Assembly (NCBI RefSeq): GCF_040543805.1
Contig: NZ_JBEUMS010000012.1
Span: forward strand, 62,001-126,000
Length of the DNA stretch: 64,000 bases
Direction of reading: 5' to 3'
From: Arcicella rosea
GTDB taxonomy: Bacteria > Bacteroidota > Bacteroidia > Cytophagales > Spirosomataceae
Shown here piece by piece: positions 44,489 to 53,039 of this stretch (the stretch's first letter is position 1; every line of letters begins with the position of its first letter). The notes under the pieces were generated by a model. It did no database searches and was not told the DNA's origin. It was given only the letters and a program-made list of their open reading frames with translations. Position numbers and translations under genes: made by a program.

Positions 44489-45442
44489 ATGAATCAAAGA
44501 CGAAACTTCATCAAACAAGGAAGCCTGTTAGGTTTGACAGGAGTTCTACAAAGCAATACAGAATTTACGTTTAACCAAAAAATCAATAGTCAGATTGATG
44601 TCAAGAAGAAAAGCAAATGGGCAGATGGTTCAAGATTAGTTGTTTCAATCTCAATGCAATTTGAAGCAGGTGGTCAGCCAGAAAATGCTGAAAGTCCATT
44701 TCCACAAAATTTACAAAAAGGGTATAGAGATTTACCCGCCAATACTTGGTATCAATATGGTTATAAAGAAGGTATCCCTAGGATGTTGGATAATTGGGAT
44801 AAATTAGGCATTAAAGTAAGTTCGCACATGGTTGGTTCTGCTGTCGTTAATAATCCGAATTTAGCAAAAGAAATTGTAGAACGTGGACATGAAGCAGCAG
44901 CTCATGGAATGAATTGGGCATCGCAATATAATATGACTTATGAAGAAGAAAAGAAGTTTATTGAAGATGGTGTAGATGCTATTAAAAAAGTAACAGGTTT
45001 TAATCCTGTTGGCTACAACGCCAATTGGTTGAGAAGAGGAGAAAACACATTGAATATTCTGCAAGAGCTTGGTTTTAAATATCATATTGATGACTTGAGT
45101 AGAGATGAACCTTTTGTAATTCAAGTAAATCATAAAGATTTTGTAGTAGTACCTTATACTTTACGGAATAATGATATTTTGTTGATAGAAGGAAAGAATT
45201 TTTCGGTAGATCAGTTTATGAACCAAGTAAAATTTGAGTTTGACCAATTGTACGAGGAAGCTGAATTCAAAAGAAGACAAATGTCAATTAGTTTTCATGA
45301 CCGAATCGGAGGGACTCCTCAAATGGTAAATGCCACTAATCAATTGATTCACTATATGCAAAAACATAAAGGAGTTTCTTTTAAACGGAAAGATGAAATT
45401 GCTGAAATGGCATTAAGTGATAAAACGATTATTAGAGAGTAA
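44489..45442 (+). CDS. Polysaccharide deacetylase family protein (PuuE-like), Tat-type signal
   Basis: The 317-residue protein begins with a twin-arginine-like segment (QRRNFIKQGSLLGLTG) and has a NodB-homology (CE4) fold. Visible motifs are VVSISMQFE near 51, the H-x-x-x-H-like motif GHEAAAHG near residue 132, and SFHDRIGG near 266. The first-motif Asp-Asp of chitin deacetylases is replaced by Q-F-E, as in PuuE/allantoinase-like members, so it may act on a small amide rather than a polysaccharide. It overlaps no neighbour and ends at a bidirectional terminator. Confidence 0.82.
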   Translation: MNQRRNFIKQGSLLGLTGVLQSNTEFTFNQKINSQIDVKKKSKWADGSRLVVSISMQFEAGGQPENAESPFPQNLQKGYRDLPANTWYQYGYKEGIPRMLDNWDKLGIKVSSHMVGSAVVNNPNLAKEIVERGHEAAAHGMNWASQYNMTYEEEKKFIEDGVDAIKKVTGFNPVGYNANWLRRGENTLNILQELGFKYHIDDLSRDEPFVIQVNHKDFVVVPYTLRNNDILLIEGKNFSVDQFMNQVKFEFDQLYEEAEFKRRQMSISFHDRIGGTPQMVNATNQLIHYMQKHKGVSFKRKDEIAEMALSDKTIIRE

Positions 45443-45476
45443 AAGTAGCTTTGTCAGTAAACTTATTTATAAAACG

Positions 45477-45517
45477 AAAACCCCATTTACCAAGATTACT
45501 CTGGCAAATGGGGTTTT
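45477..45517. terminator. Bidirectional terminator between deacetylase and sdhB
   Basis: AAAACCCCATTT (45477-45488) pairs with AAATGGGGTTTT (45506-45517), extended by CC/GG across one mismatch. It lies between convergent genes. Confidence 0.92.
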
Positions 45518-45535
45518 AATATTTAAAACGAAAGC

Positions 45536-46282
45536 TTATTTCGAAGAAAGTACTGCTCCGTAATATTCACGGTTCATGCGTGCGATGTTTTCTAATGAAA
45601 TGCCTTTTGGACATTCAGCTTCGCAAGCACCTGTGTTTGTACAAGCACCGAAACCTTCGATATCCATCTGAGCAACCATGTTTTCTGCACGAATTGTACG
45701 TTCAGCTTGTCCTTGCGGAAGTAAAGACAATTGAGATATTTTTGCAGAAGTAAACAACATTGCAGAAGCATTTTTACAAGCTGCCACACAAGCACCACAA
45801 CCAATACAAGCAGCTGCTGCAAAAGCATCATCAGCATCTGGTTTTGGAATTGGTAATGAGTTGGCATCTTGTGCATTACCAGTGTTTACCGAAATATATC
45901 CACCCGCAGAAATAATGCGGTCGAATGAAGAACGGTTTACTGCTAAGTCTTTTACGATTGGGAATGCTTTTGCTCTCCAAGGTTCTACTGTGATTGTATC
46001 ACCATCCTTGAAGCTTCTCATGTGAAGCTGACAAGTAGTAACACCTTTGTTTGGTCCGTGTGGTTGACCATTGATGTACATTGAACACATTCCACAAATA
46101 CCTTCACGGCAATCGTGGTCGAAAGCTACTGGAGTTTCGCCTTCATTGATAAGACGTTCGTTCAATACATCGAACATCTCTAAGAATGACATATCTTCAG
46201 AAATACCTTTTACATCGTATTGCTGAAAATTGCCTTCGCTATTTGCATTTTTCTGACGCCAAACCTTTAGCGACAAATTCAT
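45536..46282 (-). CDS. sdhB: Succinate dehydrogenase/fumarate reductase iron-sulfur subunit
   Basis: The 248-residue protein carries the 2Fe-2S ferredoxin-like domain (Cys in CREGICGMCSMYING and TTCQLH) and the C-terminal [4Fe-4S]/[3Fe-4S] clusters (CIGCGACVAAC and CTNTGACEAECP). It moves electrons from the flavoprotein to the membrane anchor in the TCA cycle and respiratory chain. The start at 46282 (MNLSLKVW) is preferred over the ATG at 46294, based on family length and the GGAAGGA sequence just upstream. It is the last gene of the sdhC-sdhA-S23-sdhB run. Confidence 0.95.
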   Translation of the reverse strand: MNLSLKVWRQKNANSEGNFQQYDVKGISEDMSFLEMFDVLNERLINEGETPVAFDHDCREGICGMCSMYINGQPHGPNKGVTTCQLHMRSFKDGDTITVEPWRAKAFPIVKDLAVNRSSFDRIISAGGYISVNTGNAQDANSLPIPKPDADDAFAAAACIGCGACVAACKNASAMLFTSAKISQLSLLPQGQAERTIRAENMVAQMDIEGFGACTNTGACEAECPKGISLENIARMNREYYGAVLSSK

Positions 46283-46305
46283 ATTTCCTTCCATTTCTGA
46301 ATCAA

Positions 46306-46337
46306 TTTGAAGATTTGAAAATTTGAAGATTTGAAAA
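46306..46337 (-). repeat. Four perfect octamers TTTGAAGA/TTTGAAAA (arm B of the sdh octamer repeat)
   Basis: TTTGAAGA, TTTGAAAA, TTTGAAGA and TTTGAAAA follow each other without interruption on the plus strand. On the minus-strand transcript this is the complementary (TCAAA) arm, ending 24 nt before the sdhB start. It faces the arm at 46813-46844 in inverted orientation, so the four-helix-bundle gene lies inside the potential stem-loop. A second inner dyad (AAAATGAATAA/TTATTCATTTT) flanks the end of that gene. Confidence 0.88.
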
Positions 46338-46368
46338 TGAATAACAATAATTGTTTAATTTAAGATTA

Positions 46369-46725
46369 TTATTTATTCATTTTTGAGCTACTAATTATTC
46401 TTGACAGTATCCGAATAATCTGAGTTAATTCTTCAATGATAATTTGTTCTGGTTGCGGGTAGGATTCTGATAACTCACAAAGTTTTAGCCAATATGTTAC
46501 TTCGTCGGCTTCTTTAGCAGCAATTTTTATCTTGTGAATAAAGTCTGCTTTACTTTCTGAATTCTGAGCTTCCCAAACATTTGCTCCAATAGATGTTCCT
46601 GCTCTTAACAACTGTTTAGCGATAACAAACTTTCTATTGGTTTCTAATATCTCACTGAATTTGATGATTTGAATTGAAAATAAAAGTGTTTTACTTACAA
46701 TTAGATTCTCTTTGTCATTTCGCAT
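46369..46725 (-). CDS. Four-helix-bundle protein of the 23S rRNA intervening-sequence (S23) family
   Basis: The 118-residue protein has the S23/TIGR02436 pattern: FVIAKQLLRAGTSIGANVWEAQNSESKADFIHKIKIAAKEA in its middle, with four amphipathic helices. These small proteins were first seen encoded in intervening sequences of 23S rRNA and later at many other loci; they form pentamers and their function is unknown. Here the gene sits between sdhA and sdhB and is surrounded by inverted octamer-word arms. The placement looks like an insertion into the respiratory operon. Confidence 0.9.
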   Translation of the reverse strand: MRNDKENLIVSKTLLFSIQIIKFSEILETNRKFVIAKQLLRAGTSIGANVWEAQNSESKADFIHKIKIAAKEADEVTYWLKLCELSESYPQPEQIIIEELTQIIRILSRIISSSKMNK

Positions 46726-46812
46726 AAAGTGTAGTTTTTAATTTAAAGCATTTTTATACTAAAATAAAAAATTCTCCTTTAAATTCTTAACTAAACACTT
46801 CTAAAACTTTCA

Positions 46813-46844
46813 TTTTCAAATTTTCAAATCATCAAACTTTCAAA
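46813..46844 (-). repeat. Octamer repeat, arm A of the sdh inverted repeat
   Basis: TTTTCAAA, TTTTCAAA, TCATCAAA and CTTTCAAA lie in exact 8-bp register on the plus strand. The array abuts the sdhA stop codon directly (the stop is at 46845-46847). On the minus-strand transcript it reads as TTTGA words, the first arm in transcription order. The rest of the 46726-46844 gap is AT-rich. Confidence 0.88.
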
Positions 46845-48827
46845 TTATTTGTAACTTCTTTGGGCAATCTTAATATTCTCATAAACCAATTCTTCTTTGT
46901 GTAATTCGAATTGAGAGTCGCCTTTGTATTCCCACGCAGCTACATAAGCGTAGTTTTCGTCATCACGAAGAGCTTCTCCTTCTTCTGTTTGGTATTCCTC
47001 ACGGAAGTGACCACCACAAGATTCATTACGGTTCAAGGCATCAATACACATCAATTCTCCTAATTCAATAAAGTCAGCTACACGAGTTGCTTTTTCTAAT
47101 TCAGGGTTAAATTCATCTGCATCGCCCGGAATACGAACATCCGACCAGAATTGTTTTTTGATTTCTTGGATTTCAGCAATCGCTTCTTTCAACCCTTTTT
47201 CGTTACGAGCCATTCCACATTTATCCCACATAATTAAACCTAATTTTTTGTGGAAATAATCAACAGATTTTGTTCCTTTAATAGACATCAATTTGTTGAT
47301 AGTATCTTGAACCGCTTTTTCAGCAGCAACGAATTCAGGAGCATCTGTTGGAATCGCTTTAGTACGAATATCACCAGATAAATAAGCACCGATTGTGTAA
47401 GGAATTACAAAATAACCATCTGCCAAACCTTGCATCAAAGCAGAAGCTCCTAAACGGTTAGCACCGTGGTCAGAGAAGTTTGCTTCGCCCATTGCATAAA
47501 GTCCTGGAACAGTAGTCATTAAGTTATAATCAACCCAAAGTCCACCCATTGTATAGTGAACAGCAGGATAAATACGCATTGGTAACTCGTAAGGGTCTTC
47601 ACCAGTAATTTGTTTGTACATATCAAACAAGTTACCGTACTTCTCTTTTACTACTTCTTTCCCCATTACTTGCAACTCTTCAGTTGTAGCATTGTGCATA
47701 CCTTTTTTAGTAGCTTCACCACGTCCATAACGTAAGATAGCCGCAGCGAAGTCAAGGTAAACAGCTTTTTTAGAAGCACCTACTCCATAACCTTCATCGC
47801 AACGCTCTTTCGCTGCACGAGAAGCGATATCACGAGGAACCAAGTTACCGAAAGCAGGGTAACGACGTTCTAAGTAATAATCACGTTCGTCTTCAGGAAT
47901 TTGAGCAGCAGGACGAGTGTCATTTTTCTTTTTAGGAACCCAAATACGACCATCGTTACGTAACGATTCCGACATCAAAGTAAGCTTTGATTGGTGGTCG
48001 CCAGAAACGGGAATACAAGTTGGGTGAATTTGTGTATAGCAAGGGTTACCAAAGAAAGCTCCTTTTTTGTGCGCTTTCCAAGCAGCCGTTACGTTAGAGC
48101 CCATTGCATTGGTTGATAAGTAAAATACGTTTCCGTATCCACCAGTACCTAACAATACAGCGTGACCAAAGTGACGTTCTAATTTACCAGAAATCAAATC
48201 ACGAGCGATGATACCACGAGCTTTGCCGTCAACCATTACTACGTCCATCATTTCGTGGCGAGTAAATAATTCTACATTACCTAAACCTACTTGGCGTTGT
48301 AAAGCTGAGTAAGCACCTAATAATAATTGTTGACCAGTTTGTCCTGCTGCATAAAAAGTACGTTGTACTTGTGTACCACCGAAAGAACGGTTAGATAACA
48401 AACCACCGTACTCACGAGCGAAAGGAACCCCTTGAGCCACACATTGGTCGATGATATTACCTGAAACTTCAGCTAAACGGTGAACGTTTGCTTCACGTGC
48501 ACGGTAGTCACCACCTTTAATTGTATCATAAAAAAGACGGTAAACAGAGTCACCATCATTTTGGTAATTTTTAGCAGCGTTAACACCACCTTGTGCTGCA
48601 ATAGAGTGCGCACGACGAGGAGAATCTTGGAAACAGAAAGCCTTAACTTTATATCCCATTTCTGCTAAAGAAGCTGCTGCAGAAGCTCCAGCTAAGCCAG
48701 TTCCTACAACAATGATTTCAATATTTCGCTTGTTTGCGGGGTTTACCAAGGGTACAGTAGAACGGAACTTTGTCCATTTCTCTTGTAATGACCCACCCGG
48801 TATTTTAGCATCTAATTTAGTTGACAT
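46845..48827 (-). CDS. sdhA: Succinate dehydrogenase/fumarate reductase flavoprotein subunit
   Basis: The 660-residue protein binds FAD through VGTGLAGASAAASLAEMGY (near 41-59) and carries the histidine to which FAD is attached in HSIAAQGGVNAAKN. It also has the active-site region GGLWVDYNLMTTVPGLYAMGEANFSDHGANRLGA near 430-465. It oxidises succinate to fumarate, or the reverse. Its length and form fit the Bacteroidota SdhA/FrdA type paired with a single cytochrome b subunit. It follows sdhC by 102 bp. Confidence 0.96.
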   Translation of the reverse strand: MSTKLDAKIPGGSLQEKWTKFRSTVPLVNPANKRNIEIIVVGTGLAGASAAASLAEMGYKVKAFCFQDSPRRAHSIAAQGGVNAAKNYQNDGDSVYRLFYDTIKGGDYRAREANVHRLAEVSGNIIDQCVAQGVPFAREYGGLLSNRSFGGTQVQRTFYAAGQTGQQLLLGAYSALQRQVGLGNVELFTRHEMMDVVMVDGKARGIIARDLISGKLERHFGHAVLLGTGGYGNVFYLSTNAMGSNVTAAWKAHKKGAFFGNPCYTQIHPTCIPVSGDHQSKLTLMSESLRNDGRIWVPKKKNDTRPAAQIPEDERDYYLERRYPAFGNLVPRDIASRAAKERCDEGYGVGASKKAVYLDFAAAILRYGRGEATKKGMHNATTEELQVMGKEVVKEKYGNLFDMYKQITGEDPYELPMRIYPAVHYTMGGLWVDYNLMTTVPGLYAMGEANFSDHGANRLGASALMQGLADGYFVIPYTIGAYLSGDIRTKAIPTDAPEFVAAEKAVQDTINKLMSIKGTKSVDYFHKKLGLIMWDKCGMARNEKGLKEAIAEIQEIKKQFWSDVRIPGDADEFNPELEKATRVADFIELGELMCIDALNRNESCGGHFREEYQTEEGEALRDDENYAYVAAWEYKGDSQFELHKEELVYENIKIAQRSYK

Positions 48828-48929
48828 AATTTTTTATTAAGAATTATGAATTGTTAATAATAAGATGGAATGATTAAAAGACATGATATTTACGAAGTTT
48901 AACTTGATAAAATCATATTCGTTTCTTCA

Positions 48930-49601
48930 TTATGCAATCCATCCGAAATGCATTGCAATTGGCATTGCTGCGAAAACAATAGGAACAATAATCGAAAACC
49001 CAGTTCCTAAAGATTTAATGAATGGAGTATATTTCGGGTGATTCCATCCCATTGTTTGGAAAGCACTCTGAAAACCATGTAATAAATGGTATCCTAAAGA
49101 AATACAACCGAAAACATACACAACTACAACAATTGGATTTTGGAAAACTTCTACCATTTCAGCGAATAAAGTTTTTTCTCCACTTGTAATTACATCCGTA
49201 AAACGGCTAACTACCCAAAAATGACGAAGGTGAATAATTAGGAAAATCAAAAGTAAAGATCCTAATAAACCCATCGAACGTGAATACCAAGTAGAATTGG
49301 CTTCTCCTTTTACAACAGCGTACTTTACAGGACGTTTCTCTGAATTTGACTTCCAAAGCATTAATCCATCCACAATGTGAATAAGAAAGCCTAGCATTAA
49401 GATTACTTCAGCAGCTCTGATTAGCCAGTTGTGAGCCATAAATTCCGCAGCTTCATTGAAAGTTTCACCACCGTCGTTTAGAAAAATACAAGCATTGATT
49501 CCACAGTGTACCACAAGAAAGCCGATTAACGATAATCCCGTGATGGCCATCAGTAGTTTTCTACCCAGTGAACTCGTTAGTGTTTTTGTTACCCAAGACA
49601 T
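48930..49601 (-). CDS. sdhC: Succinate dehydrogenase cytochrome b subunit
   Basis: The 223-residue membrane protein has five predicted transmembrane helices with conserved histidines in LVVHCGINACIFL, FLIHIVDGL, FLIIHLRHFW and LGYHLLHGFQSAF, which bind two haem b groups. It matches the single-subunit anchor (TIGR02046) used by Bacteroidota succinate dehydrogenases. It passes electrons to menaquinone. It is the first gene of the sdh operon and has a good minus-strand promoter upstream. Confidence 0.94.
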   Translation of the reverse strand: MSWVTKTLTSSLGRKLLMAITGLSLIGFLVVHCGINACIFLNDGGETFNEAAEFMAHNWLIRAAEVILMLGFLIHIVDGLMLWKSNSEKRPVKYAVVKGEANSTWYSRSMGLLGSLLLIFLIIHLRHFWVVSRFTDVITSGEKTLFAEMVEVFQNPIVVVVYVFGCISLGYHLLHGFQSAFQTMGWNHPKYTPFIKSLGTGFSIIVPIVFAAMPIAMHFGWIA

Positions 49602-49739
49602 CTTTTAATTGTTTTAGTTATCAGTAAAATGGTTAATAGTTTTAGGTTAATAGATAATGATGATGGGTGAATTCACTTTTTCAAAGATGAAATATCACTA
49701 ATAATCAATATCCAGTAATTTAAAACTAAATATCCTCCC

Positions 49740-49770
49740 CAAAACTACGACCCAAACGATTGTCTATCAA
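49740..49770 (-). promoter_or_regulatory. Promoter of the sdh operon, TTG-N20-TAGTTTTG
   Basis: On the minus strand TTG (49770-49768) is 20 bp from TAGTTTTG (49747-49740), about 140 bp upstream of sdhC. It matches the Bacteroidota consensus in both boxes and spacing. The rest of the 49602-49991 gap is AT-rich and also carries the divergent promoter at 49842. Confidence 0.7.
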
Positions 49771-49841
49771 ATTATCTATCACTTTTTAGCAATTATTTAT
49801 AATGTTTTTACGTTTTTTTACAATAAAATAAGACTTAGACC

Positions 49842-49869
49842 TTGTTTTTATTGTTAAAGATTAATTTTG
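49842..49869 (+). promoter_or_regulatory. Promoter TTG-N17-TAATTTTG with leader hairpin
   Basis: TTG (49842-49844) is 17 bp from TAATTTTG (49862-49869), which would drive the T9SS cargo gene starting at 49992. Immediately after the -7 box AAGAGCC/GGCTCTT (49870-49876 with 49885-49891) can form a hairpin at the very 5' end of the transcript. Confidence 0.6.
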
Positions 49870-49991
49870 AAGAGCCTTCCTGTTGGCTCTTGTGATTTAA
49901 CTTAATGTTCGATTTTTTGTTTCGTTAGTTAGCAAAAAAAATAATACATAACTTGTGGGCAAATCATCCGAATTTTACATTCTAAATTTTT

Positions 49992-52847
49992 ATGAGATTT
50001 AAACAATTATACCTTTTCGTAATAGGCCTCTTTTTGGTTTTTTCCACTACTGAGTCTTTCGCAACACACATGAGAGGAGGGGAAATTTCTGTCAAAAGAA
50101 TTTCATCATCTTCTTTTACTTACGAATTTACCCTAACTATTTATTGCGATTTAAATACTGGATTTAGAGCTTGGCAAGACCAAAGAGATGCCTCTTTTTG
50201 CTTTGGCGATGGCATCGGAAGTATCAGAGCGCCCCGTATCAACGGCGGAGGAAACGGTGAAGACATTGGTAATGGAATTGGGAAAGGTATTTATAAAGCA
50301 ATTTATACTTATTCAGGGGCGGCAGATTATAAAGTAACTGTAGCAATTTCAAATAGGAATCAAGGTGTTAGAAATATTGGTGGAGCTTCGGATGCTGTAG
50401 CTTTTTATGTAGAAACAATTTTTAAAGTAAATCCGGGTTTAGGACTGAACTCAACACCAATTTTATTAAATCCAGCGGTTGATTTAACAGCTGTGGTTGG
50501 ACAAAAATTTATTCATAATCCCAATGCGATTGACGTAGATGGCGATAGTTTAGCCTATCGTCTTACTTTCTGTAGAAGAGGTGACCAAGACAACTGTACT
50601 GATAGAAAAGGTGATGCCGTTCCGGGTTTTCGTCAGCCAAATGAGGTAGCAACTACACCAAGTAATTTTTCTATCAATGCCCTCACAGGTGATTTAATTT
50701 GGGATGTTCCTCAAGAAATTGGTTTATACAACTGTGCTTTTTATGTTGAAGAATGGCGAAATGGTGTATTGATTTCGATTACTGAAAGAGATATGCAAAT
50801 TGAAGTAAAAGATGCCGACAACAAACCTCCAGTTATCAAAATACCAGATGATATTTGTGTGGAAGCTGGAACACTGATTAACCAAACGATTACGGCTACT
50901 GATACACCTTCTAATTCTGGAAGAGTAGATAATTTGACAATACTTTCAACTGGAGCTGTTTATAGACTCCCAGATGGCACTACATTTATTGGAGCGCCGT
51001 ATGCAACATTTACTTCAACGGCTAACCAAGCATCGCCTGCTTCTGGCAGATTTGTTTGGCAAACGGGCTGTAACCATATCCGAGAAGAACCTTATGATAT
51101 TTTGTTTAAAGTACAAGATTTACCAAAGAGTGCGCTTATTCCGAGTTTGGTAGATAGTAAAATTTGGAAGATTAGAATCGTTGCTCCTAGAGTTAAAAAT
51201 CTGAAAGCAACTGGCGATGCAGGAAACAAGGCGATAACTTTAACTTGGGATAGTTATACTTGTCAGAATGCTGGTTCTGAAATTGTGATTTATCGTAAAG
51301 AAGGTTGTACAGCCTATACTCCTGATAAATGTGCCACTGGTTTACCATCAAGCTTGGGTTATGTAGAAGTAGCAAGAGTGCCTGTTTCAGCTACAAGTTA
51401 TGTGGATAAAAACCTGAAACGTAATACAGATTACAGTTACAGAACGGTAGTCGTTTTCACGAATGGTATCAATAAAGCTGAAAGTATTGTTTCAGACCAA
51501 GCTTGTGCTAATTTACCAATTCAAATGTCGGTAATGACAAACGTTTCGGTTGATAAAACGGATGCAATAAATGGTGAAATTACGGTGAAATGGACTCGCC
51601 CTTTGGGACTAGATAAAAATGCGTTCAAAGGACCATATCAATATCGTTTGTTCAGAGCAACAGGATTGAACGGAACAAACTTTACTCAAGTTTCGCCAAA
51701 TATTGATACAGATTTATCAGGAAAAGCAGATACTATTTTTGTTGACAAAGGCTTGAATACTACGGCAAATGCCTATAGCTATCGCATTGCATTTTATTAT
51801 ACCAATAACACAGCTTTAACTTTATTAGATAGTACCGATAAAGCAAGTAGTGTTCGTTTATCAGCAACACCCGATAAGAAAATAGTACGTTTATCTTGGC
51901 AAGCACTTGTACCTTGGAAGAATGAAAATCAAGTACATCGTGTTTATCGTGAAACTCGTTCAGGTTCAGGCGTATTCAATCGTATAGCGGATGTACCAGT
52001 AACTTCGGCAAGTACGTTTGCTTTTACTGATACGGGTGCTGATACTTATGTTGCTGATGGTGTAGCTTTAGCTAAAATGTCGCAAGATTCTACTTACTGT
52101 TACAAAGTAGAAACAGTTGGTACTTATGGTGATGCTAGAATCAAACCAGATTTGTATTATAATTTCTCGCAAATTATTTGTGCAACGCCATTAAGTGATA
52201 TTGTTCCTTGTCCACCGCAATTGATAATTGATATGCTTGATTGTGATAAGTACACAAAAGATAATGCAAATTGTGATTTAACATCTTTCGAAAATAAACT
52301 TACTTGGACGAATCCTGATAAATCTGCCTCAGGAAGTGATTGTACGAAGGACATTGTAAAATATACCATTTACTATGCCGAACGTTCGGATGCTACCTTT
52401 ACGAAAGTAGGAGAAGTAACGAGCCCGACGCCACCTTTGCAGACTTTCACGCATGTTAAAAATGATTCATATTTAGGTTGTTATTATGTAACAGCTACAG
52501 ATAAATACGGAATAGAAAGTGCGCCAAGTAATACTGTTTGTAAGGATAACTGTCCAAGTTTTGAATTACCAAATGTATTTACTCCAAATGGTGATGGCAA
52601 GAATGATATTTTCCAAGCAATAAGATGTCCAAGATTTGTACAGAATTTAACGTTTAGCGTCTATAATCGTGCAGGACAAAAAGTATATGATTATACTGGA
52701 CCAAAATTATCTTGGAATGGTACAGATACAAATGGAAAAGAGTTGCCAGTAGGTACTTATTTCTATAATGCTGAAGTGAAATACTTGATGTTAGATCCTA
52801 GCTATCCAACTGTTAAATTAAAAGGCTGGATAGAATTATTGAGATAA
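49992..52847 (+). CDS. T9SS type B sorted surface protein with fibronectin-like domains
   Basis: The 951-residue protein has a signal peptide ending in SFAT and an N-terminal beta-rich region (THMRGGEISVKRISS) common to gliding-associated surface proteins. It contains several fibronectin type III-like repeats in the middle (for example VKNLKATGDAGNKAITLTWDS near 399). The C-terminal type B signal reads NVFTPNGDGKNDIFQ, then FSVYNRAGQKVYDYTG, SWNGTDTNGKELPVGTYFYNAEV, and ends in LKGWIELLR. Such proteins are exported across the outer membrane by the type IX secretion system and attached or released at the surface. A likely role is adhesion or matrix. Confidence 0.9.
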   Translation: MRFKQLYLFVIGLFLVFSTTESFATHMRGGEISVKRISSSSFTYEFTLTIYCDLNTGFRAWQDQRDASFCFGDGIGSIRAPRINGGGNGEDIGNGIGKGIYKAIYTYSGAADYKVTVAISNRNQGVRNIGGASDAVAFYVETIFKVNPGLGLNSTPILLNPAVDLTAVVGQKFIHNPNAIDVDGDSLAYRLTFCRRGDQDNCTDRKGDAVPGFRQPNEVATTPSNFSINALTGDLIWDVPQEIGLYNCAFYVEEWRNGVLISITERDMQIEVKDADNKPPVIKIPDDICVEAGTLINQTITATDTPSNSGRVDNLTILSTGAVYRLPDGTTFIGAPYATFTSTANQASPASGRFVWQTGCNHIREEPYDILFKVQDLPKSALIPSLVDSKIWKIRIVAPRVKNLKATGDAGNKAITLTWDSYTCQNAGSEIVIYRKEGCTAYTPDKCATGLPSSLGYVEVARVPVSATSYVDKNLKRNTDYSYRTVVVFTNGINKAESIVSDQACANLPIQMSVMTNVSVDKTDAINGEITVKWTRPLGLDKNAFKGPYQYRLFRATGLNGTNFTQVSPNIDTDLSGKADTIFVDKGLNTTANAYSYRIAFYYTNNTALTLLDSTDKASSVRLSATPDKKIVRLSWQALVPWKNENQVHRVYRETRSGSGVFNRIADVPVTSASTFAFTDTGADTYVADGVALAKMSQDSTYCYKVETVGTYGDARIKPDLYYNFSQIICATPLSDIVPCPPQLIIDMLDCDKYTKDNANCDLTSFENKLTWTNPDKSASGSDCTKDIVKYTIYYAERSDATFTKVGEVTSPTPPLQTFTHVKNDSYLGCYYVTATDKYGIESAPSNTVCKDNCPSFELPNVFTPNGDGKNDIFQAIRCPRFVQNLTFSVYNRAGQKVYDYTGPKLSWNGTDTNGKELPVGTYFYNAEVKYLMLDPSYPTVKLKGWIELLR

Positions 52848-52862
52848 GGTTTTCAAAATATT

Positions 52863-52909
52863 AACACAAAAAGGCTTGAAACGTAATTGCTTCAAGCCTT
52901 TTTTGTGTT
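52863..52909 (+). terminator. Intrinsic terminator after the T9SS cargo gene
   Basis: AAAAAGGCTTGAA (52868-52880) pairs with TTCAAGCCTTTTT (52891-52903), extended outward by AACAC/GTGTT. It is followed by further T residues and lies 20 bp past the stop. Confidence 0.9.
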
Positions 52910-52971
52910 TATAAAGTGAAGGAAACAAGACTTTATATTTCCAACATAATAATCAGAGAAACTATATAAAA

Positions 52972-53014
52972 ATAAATACGGTTTGAGACATCTTTTGTCT
53001 CAAACCGTATTTAT
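52972..53014 (-). terminator. Intrinsic terminator after the PVC-type dehydrogenase
   Basis: A perfect 19-bp stem (52972-52990 with 52996-53014, loop TCTTT) lies 26 bp past the stop codon of the minus-strand gene, followed on that strand by TTTTTATA. Confidence 0.92.
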
Positions 53015-53039
53015 CTTAATTTAAAGACTCAAAGCTCGT

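Noticed and set aside
46306..46844. CRISPR-like array made of the TTTGA octamers
   Set aside because: There are no spacers, the units are 8 bp and contiguous, the arms are inverted, and no cas genes are present.
48828..48929. Octamer-type repeat between sdhC and sdhA
   Set aside because: Words like AACAATTCATAATTCTTAAT look similar, but no matching complementary arm is present.
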